A stretch of 64,000 nt of DNA from an uncultured Clostridia bacterium (GCA_934667105.1 CAKULG010000012.1:41140-105139); one strand, 5' to 3'; counted from the first letter of the stretch, positions 1 to 7,092 are shown. Numbers and translations are program-made. Notes: a model not told the origin generated them from the sequence alone.

Positions 1-825
1 GCCATTGAATGGCTGGATCGCCTCATCGAGGAATTCCATCTGGATTATCTGAAATGGGATATGAACCGCTTCGTCACCGAAAACGGCTGGCCTGACGCCC
101 CCGCGGAGGAGCGCCAGAGCCTGGCCATTCGCTACACCCAGAACATTCTGAAAATCTGGGCGCACATGAACGAAAAATACCCCGATCTGCTGCTGGAAAA
201 CTGCGCCTCCGGCGGCGGCCGCAGCGATTTCGGCATGGTGCCCTTCGCCGATCGCATCAATCGTTCCGATAACGCCGATCCTGTGGATATTATGGTGATC
301 CACGAGGGCTTCTCCATGCTCTTCGTGCCCAAGACGGCGGGCGGCGCGGGCAATATCGCCCCCGCGCGCCACCATATCCACCAGCGCCCCACGCCCTTGG
401 ATTTCCGCGTGCATTGGGGCATGACGGGCTCCATGAGCATCGGCATTAACCTGCTCACCGCCTCAAAGGAGGAACTGGATACCATCAAGGCCGCCATTGC
501 GGAATTCAAGCGCCTGCGTCCCGATCTGCAAAACGCCTACGTCTATCGCATCGCCTCCGCCGCCGAGCATCCCTACGCCCTGTTCCAGTATGTGCGCCGG
601 GATCGCCGGGCCTTCACCCTCTTCGCCTTCGCCCACGGCATGCGCAATTGGGATCTGCGCCTGCCCCGCTTCCGCATGCGCGGCCTGCTGCCCCAGGCCG
701 TCTATCGCTGCGAGGACGGCCGTGAAATGACCGGCGAGGCCCTCATGGGCTACGGCTTGGCCCTGGCGCTCAAGGGCGACTGCGCCAGCGTCATGAGCGT
801 GTGGCATTTGAAAGAGGAAGAATAA
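1..825 (+). CDS. alpha-galactosidase, GH36 family (C-terminal part, cut by window edge)
   Basis: The gene is already open at base 1, so only the last 274 codons are present. The visible part carries the GH36 catalytic signatures: DYLKWDMNR with the nucleophile Asp at visible codon 20, ENCASGGGRSDFGM around codons 55-68, and RSDNADP with the acid/base Asp near codon 90. GH36 enzymes of this type cleave terminal alpha-1,6-galactose from oligosaccharides such as raffinose and melibiose, normally in the cytoplasm. The C-terminal beta domain looks complete and the stop is a clean TAA. There is no signal peptide information because the N-terminus is outside the window. Convergent with mntP. Confidence 0.93.
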   Translation, partial: AIEWLDRLIEEFHLDYLKWDMNRFVTENGWPDAPAEERQSLAIRYTQNILKIWAHMNEKYPDLLLENCASGGGRSDFGMVPFADRINRSDNADPVDIMVIHEGFSMLFVPKTAGGAGNIAPARHHIHQRPTPLDFRVHWGMTGSMSIGINLLTASKEELDTIKAAIAEFKRLRPDLQNAYVYRIASAAEHPYALFQYVRRDRRAFTLFAFAHGMRNWDLRLPRFRMRGLLPQAVYRCEDGREMTGEALMGYGLALALKGDCASVMSVWHLKEEE

Positions 826-1037
826 AGCGCGGCGGCGCGCTTCCTTGGGCGGGCTTTCCTCCCGCAGCCTCGCAGCGGCGAGTGGGTTTTCGATTGACTC
901 GCGAGGCTTCCTGCCGCTAACAGGCCGATTGTTTTGCTCCCCATCCAAGATGGACAATAAGTAATCGTTTTGTTGGCGGAGAAGCAAGCTGGTTTCTTGA
1001 TACTTCGCCCTACCCAATCGGTTTTCTTGGGAGGGCA

Positions 1038-1076
1038 CGGGAGGGCTTTCTTTGGCCGCCAAAGAAGGCCCTCCCG
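1038..1076. repeat. intergenic hairpin family (TTCTTTG...CAAAGAA core), probable bidirectional terminator
   Basis: Arms CGGGAGGGC and GCCCTCCCG enclose the core TTTCTTTGGCCGCCAAAGAA. It lies between convergent gene ends and has the same architecture as about 16 other hairpins in this window. Confidence 0.75.
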
Positions 1077-1110
1077 CATAAATTTCCTCATACCTTTCTT
1101 TGAAAGGGGC

Positions 1111-1152
1111 GCGTGGGAGAGGCGCTTGGGCTTCCCAAGAGCCTCTCCCACG
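1111..1152. terminator. long GC-rich hairpin downstream of mntP
   Basis: GCGTGGGAGAGGC...CTTGGG/CCCAAG...GCCTCTCCCACGC forms a nearly perfect stem of about 20 bp with a 3-nt loop. It lies 25 nt beyond the mntP stop. No strong U tract is seen. Confidence 0.6.
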
Positions 1153-1176
1153 CCTAATTATTTGTTTCCCCCACGC

Positions 1177-1746
1177 TCACGCGCCCAACAGGTGCTCCAG
1201 GAGGATCTTGACGCCCAGAAGGATGAGGATGGCGCCGCCCAGCAGCTCGGCCTTTTTCTCAAAGCGATCGCCGAACAGGCTGCCCACCTTCACCCCCGCC
1301 ATGGAGATGATGCCGGTGGTCAGGCCGATGGCGGCGATAGAAACCCAGATATTGATATAAGCGCCGGTAAAAGCGAAGGTAACGCCCACGGCCAGGGCGT
1401 CGATGCTGGTGGCGACGGCCAGGGGCAGCATGGATTTAAAGGAAAGGGCGCTGTCGGCCGCTTCGGCCTCCTTGGGGCCCAAGGCCTCCCGCACCATGTT
1501 GCCGCCGATGAGCGCCAGCAGCGCGAAGGCGATCCAATGATCGTAGGCCTGAATGCTCTCGGCGAACTGCGCGCCGATGAAGTATCCGATCAGGGGCATC
1601 AGCGCCTGAAACCCGCCGAACCACAGGCCCACCACGCCCGCCTTTTTCCAATCGATTTTTCCCATGGCCAGGCCCTTGCAGATAGAAACCGCGAAGGCGT
1701 CCATGGAAAGGCCTACGGCCAGCAGCAGTAAATCCAATAAACTCAT
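1177..1746 (-). CDS. mntP: manganese efflux pump MntP
   Basis: 189 aa, the usual family length, with six hydrophobic segments and the paired MntP motifs GLSMDAFAVSICKG near the N-terminus and ATSIDALAVGVTFAF around residues 115-130. The conserved Asp residues in these helices are those implicated in Mn2+ export. MntP is an inner-membrane exporter that relieves manganese excess. The ATG follows GAAGGAG. Directly upstream on the same strand is a yybP-ykoY manganese riboswitch, which is the known regulator of mntP genes, so expression should rise with Mn2+. yajC lies upstream on the same strand. Confidence 0.96.
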   Translation of the reverse strand: MSLLDLLLLAVGLSMDAFAVSICKGLAMGKIDWKKAGVVGLWFGGFQALMPLIGYFIGAQFAESIQAYDHWIAFALLALIGGNMVREALGPKEAEAADSALSFKSMLPLAVATSIDALAVGVTFAFTGAYINIWVSIAAIGLTTGIISMAGVKVGSLFGDRFEKKAELLGGAILILLGVKILLEHLLGA

Positions 1747-1772
1747 TGCGTTCTCGCTCCTTCATAAAGAAA

Positions 1773-1897
1773 GACCCGCCGGAGCGGCGGCAAAAATGCC
1801 TGCCGTTCCGTGGGTCTTGCTGTTTCAGGCAATACCAGATAAAATCAGCATGTTGATATTGCCGCGGCCGGTCGCCGCCAACTACTCCCCCACAGGG
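1773..1897 (-). promoter_or_regulatory. yybP-ykoY manganese riboswitch upstream of mntP
   Basis: Read on the minus strand, the leader contains the family hallmarks: GGGGGAGTAG, AACATGCT, and GCAAGACCCACGGAACGG. P1 can form between CTGTGGG (about 1891-1897) and CCCACGG (about 1809-1815). The 3' strand GACCC can alternatively pair with GGGTC at 1773-1777, which lies at the base of a GCCGCCGCTCCGGC hairpin followed by TTTCTTT. This is a typical terminator/antiterminator switch. Metal binding to P1 would free the downstream region and turn mntP on. Confidence 0.9.
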
Positions 1898-1951
1898 TAT
1901 GCGGACCGGCGAGAAGAAATGCGCCCTTCCCGTCGGCCGATTTTTTTGATC

Positions 1952-2359
1952 TTACGCCAGCACTTCGCCGTCGTTTTCCACGGACACTTCTTCCACCTGG
2001 CGAATGGCCCACCGGGCCACCACCATTTCGGTGCGCTGCGCGCCGATGGCCAGGGTGATGGTATCGTCCTTGATGCTGACGATGGTGCCGTAAATGCCGC
2101 CGATGGTGGTCACGCGGTCGCCGGGCTTAAGGGCGTCCAGCATGGCCTTAACCTTCTTATCCTTTTTGCGCTGGGGCCGGATCAGCAGGAAATAGAACAC
2201 CAGGCCCATCAGCACCAGCGGAACCACCAGCTGCACAATCGCGGCAGCGGCGGAAACGGTCTGCTCCCCTTCCGGAAGCGCGGTAGCCGCGGCTGCGGCC
2301 GCGTCGGCGCCCTCTTCGGCCAGCGCCGAGGTAATCCCCAACAGCCAATTCATAAACAT
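1952..2359 (-). CDS. yajC: preprotein translocase subunit YajC
   Basis: 135 aa. A short N-terminal hydrophobic stretch and an Ala/Glu-rich linker precede a single transmembrane segment (VVPLVLMGLVFYFLLIRPQ), followed by the cytoplasmic domain with KKVKAMLDALKPGDRVTTIGG, the diagnostic YajC signature. YajC associates with SecDF in the Sec translocase. The Ala-rich N-terminal extension is longer than in typical YajC. A strong promoter sits 40-70 nt upstream (2401-2429). Start chosen at 2359 after GAAAGGCGG; a Met two codons later is an alternative. Confidence 0.94.
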   Translation of the reverse strand: MFMNWLLGITSALAEEGADAAAAAATALPEGEQTVSAAAAIVQLVVPLVLMGLVFYFLLIRPQRKKDKKVKAMLDALKPGDRVTTIGGIYGTIVSIKDDTITLAIGAQRTEMVVARWAIRQVEEVSVENDGEVLA

Positions 2360-2400
2360 GCTTTGTAAACCGCCTTTCGTTTCGTATAGATACAGCTTTT

Positions 2401-2429
2401 ATTATATAATGTTTTTTCGCTGCTGTAAA
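2401..2429 (-). promoter_or_regulatory. sigma-70-type promoter of yajC
   Basis: On the minus strand TTTACA, 17 nt, TATAAT, pointing into yajC. It marks the right edge of ordinary chromosome before the CRISPR island. Confidence 0.8.
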
Positions 2430-2497
2430 CCCCATTTTTTCATTGCGGCGGTTTTATTTCGCCGAAATTGGGCCGGCAAAAAAATGTCGCCGCGCGC

Positions 2498-2526
2498 TTG
2501 TCATTCCTCGCGCAAAAAGGTATACT
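2498..2526 (+). promoter_or_regulatory. promoter of the TnpB/Cas12-like effector
   Basis: TTGTCA (2498-2503), 17-nt spacer, TATACT (2521-2526). The predicted start of transcription near 2533 leaves a very short leader with the GAAAGGGGG ribosome binding site directly before the GTG start. Confidence 0.8.
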
Positions 2527-2548
2527 GAAAAGCGAAAGGGGGATTCCT

Positions 2549-4093
2549 GTGAAAAAGAGCAGTACGCCCACCTGCTGCCTGACATTACCGCTGAAGCTGG
2601 AAAAGTGGCAGGAGGACCGCCTTGCCAAGCGCTTTGAAATCGCAAGGCAGATTTATAACACGTTGGTTCGTGCAGAATTGAAAAAGCTCGATGGAGTGAA
2701 ACGTTCTGCGCCATACCAAGAAATTCAAGAGCGAATTCGCGTATTGTATTGCAACAGCCAAAGAGAAAACGGCGAACTGCAACAGCTATATAAGGCGCGT
2801 GGTACGCTCCTGAAATCCTTCGGTTTTACAGAATATGGTTTTAAATCAGATATGAAACACTACTATAAACACTTTTGGGAAAACATTGGCGCTAGTGTTG
2901 CCACCCACGGAATAGCAGTTCAAGTTTGGGCAGCTTTCGAAAAAATGTTATATAGCGTCGGAAAGAAAGTCCATTACAAACGATTCGGCGACATTTCTTC
3001 CCTACAGGGTTACTCCACAGCCAAAAGAGGCGGCGGCATTGAAATTATATTCCGCGGAACATACATTGAATGGAAAGGTTTAAAATTGCCGCTAAAGCTG
3101 TCTCCAAGCAATGCATACGAATACGAGATGCTAAGTTATAGGGTAAAATATGTGCGTCTGATTAGAAAACCCGGGAAGCACAAAGACCGCTGGTATGCTC
3201 AGCTTATTTTGGAGGGAAAGCCTGCAATCAAGCGTGATCGCGCCACCGGAGAAATAGTGCATCCCGTTGGCAGCGGCACCGTTGGGTTGGATATTGGTCC
3301 GCAAACGCTTGCATACTCTGCCCCAGGCGGAGCCGACCTCGTGGAATTGGCCGATCAGGTGCAAAATATCGAACAGATGAAACGATGCCTACAAAGAAAG
3401 CTGGACAGGAGCAGACGAGCCACAAACCCTGATAATTATTTGAATGACGGAACAGTTAAACGAGGCGTCAAATTAACGCATAATACTTCCAAACGGTATC
3501 GTAAAGTTCAGCAAGAGTTGAAGTACCTTCAACACCGCCAGGCCGAAACCCGGAAACGTCAGCATATTCAATTGGCAAATCACCTTCTTTCGTTGGGTAA
3601 GTGCTTTTATGTAGAAAAAATGCTTTGGTCCTCCCTTGCGCACAGAGCAAAGGAGACGACGGTTTCCGAAAAAACCAGGAAAATCAAACGGAAAAAGCGT
3701 TTCGGAAAATCCATAGCAAACAAGGCTCCAGCCACACTAATTAGAATTTTACAACAGAAATGCGTATCACCCGGCCTTCCTGGCGTTGTGAAGGTGCCAA
3801 CATCCGTCCGAGCCAGTCAGTATAACCATCAATCTGGCAAATATACGCAAAAATCATTATCGAAGCGTTGGAATTGTATGCCGGATGGGCAACAAATTCA
3901 GCGAGATCTGTACTCGGCGTTTCTGCTGCAACACTATGACCCTTTGACAAAAAGATTTCAGTCTGATTCCCTTCAACGTGACTATCCCCAATTTGTAAAG
4001 TACCATCGTCAAGCAATTCAGCGCTTGTCCGCATTGCCTAAAACGCCTTCCAGCATGGGCATTCATCGAAACAGCCATGAGTGCGAAAGCTAA
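2549..4093 (+). CDS. compact TnpB-like type V CRISPR effector nuclease (Cas12-like, uncharacterised group)
   Basis: 514 aa from the GTG at 2549, chosen because GAAAGGGGG lies 7 nt before it and a promoter ends at 2526. The C-terminal half carries a RuvC-like nuclease: RuvC-I VGLDIG with Asp248, RuvC-II FYVEKM with Glu356, RuvC-III QIQRDLYSAFL with Asp453. The N-terminal half matches the REC/WED layout of TnpB and small Cas12 proteins. The zinc ribbon expected between RuvC-II and -III has no CxxC pairs; in its place is TSVRASQYNHQSGKY followed by KSLSKRW. Codon use is visibly AT-richer than all neighbours, suggesting transfer. A tracrRNA-like segment and a CRISPR array follow on the same strand, so an RNA-guided DNA nuclease role is inferred. 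It could otherwise be an ordinary transposon TnpB, but no TnpA or element ends are seen. Confidence 0.85.
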   Translation: MKKSSTPTCCLTLPLKLEKWQEDRLAKRFEIARQIYNTLVRAELKKLDGVKRSAPYQEIQERIRVLYCNSQRENGELQQLYKARGTLLKSFGFTEYGFKSDMKHYYKHFWENIGASVATHGIAVQVWAAFEKMLYSVGKKVHYKRFGDISSLQGYSTAKRGGGIEIIFRGTYIEWKGLKLPLKLSPSNAYEYEMLSYRVKYVRLIRKPGKHKDRWYAQLILEGKPAIKRDRATGEIVHPVGSGTVGLDIGPQTLAYSAPGGADLVELADQVQNIEQMKRCLQRKLDRSRRATNPDNYLNDGTVKRGVKLTHNTSKRYRKVQQELKYLQHRQAETRKRQHIQLANHLLSLGKCFYVEKMLWSSLAHRAKETTVSEKTRKIKRKKRFGKSIANKAPATLIRILQQKCVSPGLPGVVKVPTSVRASQYNHQSGKYTQKSLSKRWNCMPDGQQIQRDLYSAFLLQHYDPLTKRFQSDSLQRDYPQFVKYHRQAIQRLSALPKTPSSMGIHRNSHECES

Positions 4094-4100
4094 GTAAACG

Positions 4101-4275
4101 TAAAAACGAGTGCAGTTCGCACTAGAAAACCGGTCGATTGTCCGTCCGGGGCTACCGATAATGGTGATACAGATCACCTTGGTAGCAGAAGAGCACGGGA
4201 AAATAGTCAGCGTACAGCAATTCTTCAATGCTGTAAAAAGCTATCTACCGACTCACGGCACATTCCACAAAATCG
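4101..4275 (+). ncRNA. predicted tracrRNA / omegaRNA-like scaffold of the CRISPR locus
   Basis: Lies between the effector stop and the first repeat. Hairpins visible: 4109-4113/4119-4123; a double stem 4151-4156/4181-4186 (GCTACC/GGTAGC) enclosing 4163-4168/4173-4178 (GGTGAT/ATCACC); and 4213-4219/4229-4235 (TACAGCA/TGCTGTA). CTACC at 4245-4249 could also pair with GGTAG at 4181-4185, a possible pseudoknot or switch. An anti-repeat at 4256-4269 (CGGCACATTCCACA) pairs with repeat positions 12-25: 12 Watson-Crick pairs, one G-U, one mismatch. Position just 3' of a TnpB-like gene is where omegaRNAs are encoded. Ends are estimates; no clear separate promoter is visible, so it may be processed from the effector transcript. 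Confidence 0.7.
4256..4269 (+). promoter_or_regulatory. anti-repeat complementary to the CRISPR repeat
   Basis: CGGCACATTCCACA is the reverse complement of repeat positions 12-25 (TGCGGGATGTGCCG) except one mismatch and one wobble. It lies 32 nt before repeat 1, so it can pair either with crRNA in trans or with repeat 1 in cis. Confidence 0.75.
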
Positions 4276-4301
4276 CGCGTTACACCCTGTGCACTTTTGT
4301 G

Positions 4302-4932
4302 GTTGCAATCCGTGCGGGATGTGCCGAGGCAAAGTGGCTGCTTTACCACTGCGGTTGCATTTTCTGGCGCGTTGCAATCCGTGCGGGATGTGCCGAGGCA
4401 AAGCTCCCGGCCTATGGCCTTTATCATTTATTTCTGGGGATGTTGCAATCCGTGCGGGATGTGCCGAGGCAAAGCTCAAATTGTGCGAAAAAGCGGGGTT
4501 GATGTGGAGTTGCAATCCGTGCGGGATGTGCCGAGGCAAAGATAGGGCCGCTCCTTTTTTAGGTTTTTGTCTGTTTGTTGCAATCCGTGCGGGATGTGCC
4601 GAGGCAAAGATCCGACCCTTGCGGCGCTGTGGACGTAGCGCTGGAGTTGCAATCCGTGCGGGATGTGCCGAGGCAAAGTTCCCGTGTCATTTTCCATCCC
4701 TCCCCGCGGCCAGGTTGCAATCCGTGCGGGATGTGCCGAGGCAAAGTGGGAAGCGCTTCCGCAATATATCGCTATCGGCGTTGCAATCCGTGCGGGATGT
4801 GCCGAGGCAAAGATGCGCAAGAACTTTGGCAAGCTGGCGATTCGGGCCGTTGCAATCCGTGCGGGATGTGCCGAGGCAAAGTGTTATGGCATCGCTTGCC
4901 GCCATGCCGGAAGAAGTTGCAATCCGCACAAG
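4302..4932 (+). CRISPR. CRISPR array: nine identical 33-bp repeats, nine spacers, one decayed terminal repeat
   Basis: Repeat: GTTGCAATCCGTGCGGGATG followed by TGCCGAGGCAAAG. Copies start at 4302, 4371, 4442, 4509, 4577, 4646, 4714, 4780 and 4849, all without a mismatch. Spacers are 36, 38, 34, 35, 36, 35, 33, 36 and 34 nt and all differ. A tenth copy at 4916 keeps only GTTGCAATCCG before diverging, marking the trailer end, so the leader is on the effector side. Transcription on the plus strand is supported by the tracr-like segment upstream and a terminator hairpin at 4953-4984. No adaptation genes lie nearby. Confidence 0.97.
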
Positions 4933-4952
4933 TTTTTTGAAACACCATTCCA

Positions 4953-4984
4953 AAATCCGCTCATTGAAAAAGATGAGCGGGTTT
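4953..4984 (+). terminator. terminator hairpin after the CRISPR array
   Basis: AAATCCGCTCAT pairs with ATGAGCGGGTTT (12 bp with one G-U) around a TGAAAAAG loop, followed by the T-rich stretch GCTTTACAATTTTCTGTTTT. Confidence 0.65.
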
Positions 4985-5140
4985 GCTTTACAATTTTCTG
5001 TTTTATTCGCTGCGGTCATCCCCGCGGCGCGCCGCTGGCCCTTTCTGGCCTTCCTGCCAAATCTTCCCCGCCGCCACCCGCGCATAATTCCCTCTTCCAG
5101 GGAAAACCTAGGATTGACAAAAGTCAAGGAGGCGCTTATT

Positions 5141-5695
5141 TTGAGGGCAACGGGAATCGTGAGAAGAATAGACGAACTGGGCCGCGTGGTTATTCCCAAG
5201 GAGATCCGCCGCACGCTGCGGATTCGCGAAGGCGACCCGCTGGAAATCTACACCGACCGGGATGGAGAGGTAATCCTGAAAAAGTATTCCCCTATCGGGG
5301 AAATGTCGTCCTTCGCCAAGGATTACACCGAATCGCTGTTCCGTTCGCTGGGCCATATCGCCTGCATTGTGGATCGGGATCAGGTAGTGGCGGCCAGCGG
5401 CGTAAGCAAAAAGGAACTGTGGGATAAGCCCATCAGCCCCGACCTGGAAAATGCCATTCAAAGCCGCCAGACCGTGGCGCTGAACCGTAACGGCGGGGGC
5501 AAGCCGGTGCCCGTCACCAACGAGGAGGACGTATCCGGCTACACGGCGCAGGTGGTTTCCCCCATCATCGCCGACGGCGAGGCCATCGGCGCGGTGCTGC
5601 TGCTTTCCCGGGAGCAGGGGGCGCGCATGGGCGATACCGAGGTAAAGGTGGCCGAAACGGCGGCGGGCATTGTGGGCCGTCAAATGGAGCAGTAA
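5141..5695 (+). CDS. spoVT: stage V sporulation protein T (AbrB-type regulator)
   Basis: 184 aa from a TTG start at 5141, preceded by a perfect AAGGAGG at 5126-5132. The N-terminal 50 residues are an AbrB/SpoVT swapped-hairpin DNA-binding domain (MRATGIVRRIDELGRVVIPK, then IRRTLRIREGDPLEIY), and the remainder is the GAF-like C-terminal domain typical of SpoVT. Length matches the family (about 180 aa). SpoVT modulates sigma-G-dependent genes in the forespore and implies that the organism, or its recent ancestors, sporulates. In Bacillus it is next to pth-mfd; here those are about 29 kb away. A long open frame upstream through the CRISPR array is spurious. Confidence 0.93.
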   Translation: MRATGIVRRIDELGRVVIPKEIRRTLRIREGDPLEIYTDRDGEVILKKYSPIGEMSSFAKDYTESLFRSLGHIACIVDRDQVVAASGVSKKELWDKPISPDLENAIQSRQTVALNRNGGGKPVPVTNEEDVSGYTAQVVSPIIADGEAIGAVLLLSREQGARMGDTEVKVAETAAGIVGRQMEQ

Positions 5696-5717
5696 GGGCG
5701 CGAATAATAAATAGATC

Positions 5718-5758
5718 GCGGGAGGGCCTTCTTTGAACGCCAAAGAGGGCCCTCCCGC
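5718..5758. repeat. intergenic hairpin family, between convergent spoVT and lysA
   Basis: GCGGGAGGGCC...TTCTTTG AACG CCAAAGAG...GGCCCTCCCGC. Same core and position logic as the other copies; likely bidirectional terminator. Confidence 0.75.
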
Positions 5759-5785
5759 ACTATGCTTCCGCATTTCGCAGCTTTT

Positions 5786-7018
5786 TTACACCAGCGTGGC
5801 GAAATAATCCGCAGGCGTTTCCGCTCGGCGAATCAGGCGGAAATCCCCCGCCTGGGTGTAAAGCACCTCCGCCCCCCGCAAGCGGCCGTTGTATTGATAG
5901 CCCATGCACGCGCCGTGGGCTCCGGTATCGTGAATAACCAGCAAATCGCCCAGCGCGATTTGGGGCAGCGGCCGGTCCACCGCGAATTTATCGTTGTTTT
6001 CGCACAGGCACCCCGTCACATCGTAGCAATGATCCGCCGGGGCCTCCCGCTTGCCGCAGACGTGGATGTGATGATACGCGCCGTACATGGCGGGCCGCAT
6101 CAGGTTGGCCGCGCAGGCGTCCACGCCGATATAATCCTTATAAATTTGCTTTTCATGCACCGCGTGGGTCAGCAGCCAGCCGTAGGGCCCCGTCATAAAG
6201 CGGCCCAATTCGCTTTTCAGGGCGATTTCCCCCGCCCGGCTGCCCAGCGCCTGCGCGAAGGCCTGGCGCACGCCCTCGCCGACGCGGCCGACGTCCGCCC
6301 CCCTTTGCTCGGGGCGATAGGGAATGCCGATCCCGCCGGAAAGATTGATAAAGGCAAAGCGCAGGCCGCATTCCTTTTCCAATTCCAGCCCCAGCGCCAG
6401 CAGCAGCGCCGCCAGCCCGGGGTAATATCCTTCGTCGGTGGTATTGCTGGCCAGGAAGGCGTGCAGCCCGAAGGCCTTGGCCCCCAGCGCCCCCAGCTTT
6501 TTCAGCCCCGGGGCCAGCTGCGCCCGGGTCCAGCCGTATTTTGCCTCCCCCGGGTTGCCCATGATCTTGGTGCCCAGGGTGAAATTGCCCCCGGGATTAT
6601 ACCGCACGCAGATCGTTTCCGGAACGCCGCCGTGGGCCGCCAGCAAATCAATATCGCTGCAATCATCCAGATTGATCGTCGCCCCCAGCGCCCGGGCGTG
6701 GGCCAACTCCTGGGGCGGCATATCGTTGGCGCTGAACATGATCTCCCCCGGGCCGAAGCCCGTCCGCTCCGCCAGCAGCAGCTCGCACTCGCTGGAGCAA
6801 TCCACGCCGCAGCCCTCCTCCCGCAAAATTTGCAGGATATGGGGGTTGGGCAGCGCCTTCACGGCAAAATATTCCTTAAATTGCGGATTCCAGGAAAACG
6901 CCTGGTTCACCCGCCGGGCGTTCGCCCGGATTCCCGCTTCATCATAGAGATGAAAGGGCGTGGGGAAGCGGCGCGTGGCCGCCTCAAAAACGCTGTCGGG
7001 CAGCGCAAAATTCGGCAT
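5786..7018 (-). CDS. lysA: diaminopimelate decarboxylase-family enzyme (fold III PLP)
   Basis: 410 aa from the ATG at 7018, preceded by GAAAGGAA. It is a fold-type III PLP decarboxylase: FAVKALPNP with the Schiff-base Lys54, CGVDCSSECEL, the glycine-rich phosphate site NLSGGIGIPY, ELGRFMTGPYG, and C-terminal DVTGCLCENNDKFA, the Cys-Glu motif contributed across the dimer. The best match is LysA, which makes lysine from meso-diaminopimelate in the cytoplasm; other members of the group (ornithine/arginine or carboxynorspermidine decarboxylases) are less likely from the motifs but cannot be excluded. It has its own promoter at 7064-7092 and is convergent with spoVT. Confidence 0.85.
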   Translation of the reverse strand: MPNFALPDSVFEAATRRFPTPFHLYDEAGIRANARRVNQAFSWNPQFKEYFAVKALPNPHILQILREEGCGVDCSSECELLLAERTGFGPGEIMFSANDMPPQELAHARALGATINLDDCSDIDLLAAHGGVPETICVRYNPGGNFTLGTKIMGNPGEAKYGWTRAQLAPGLKKLGALGAKAFGLHAFLASNTTDEGYYPGLAALLLALGLELEKECGLRFAFINLSGGIGIPYRPEQRGADVGRVGEGVRQAFAQALGSRAGEIALKSELGRFMTGPYGWLLTHAVHEKQIYKDYIGVDACAANLMRPAMYGAYHHIHVCGKREAPADHCYDVTGCLCENNDKFAVDRPLPQIALGDLLVIHDTGAHGACMGYQYNGRLRGAEVLYTQAGDFRLIRRAETPADYFATLV

Positions 7019-7063
7019 AAGGCTTCGTTCCTTTCCCTTCTCGGGCCTTTTTCGGCCTTCTTC

Positions 7064-7092
7064 ATTATATGTTTTGCCCCGCGCCCGCGCAA
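7064..7092 (-). promoter_or_regulatory. promoter of lysA
   Basis: On the minus strand TTGCGC, 17 nt, TATAAT, 45 nt before the lysA start. Confidence 0.65.

Larger units (their letters stand above)
826..1176. other. intergenic region with repeat modules and two large hairpins
   Basis: There is no credible gene in this stretch between the convergent alpha-galactosidase and mntP genes. It contains modules also seen in other intergenic gaps of the window: a GGCGGAGAAGCAAGCTGGTTTC segment near 974, a CCAATCGGTTTTCTTGGGAGG segment near 1014, the shared hairpin at 1038-1076, and a second long palindrome at 1111-1152. The hairpins are well placed to stop transcription from both sides. Confidence 0.7.

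Noticed and set aside
463..1151. Minus-strand open frames over the alpha-galactosidase gene, and similar long opposite-strand frames elsewhere
   Set aside because: High GC leaves antisense frames open by chance. They show low-complexity Ala/Gly/Arg/Pro composition, lack ribosome binding sites and lie over genes with clear families.
2468..4093. Plain IS200/IS605 insertion sequence
   Set aside because: There is no tnpA, no element-end hairpins and no target motif on either side, whereas a CRISPR array and anti-repeat follow directly. A decayed transposon origin remains possible, but a present-day IS is not supported.
4289..5140. Extension of spoVT upstream into the array as a 468-aa protein
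   Set aside because: The AbrB domain begins exactly at the TTG at 5141 with a perfect AAGGAGG before it; the upstream part encodes only repeat peptides and non-coding trailer.
4225..5427. Long open frames on both strands across the CRISPR array
   Set aside because: The 33-bp repeat is a multiple of three, so every frame repeats the same peptide and stays open. They have no ribosome binding sites and coincide with repeats and spacers.
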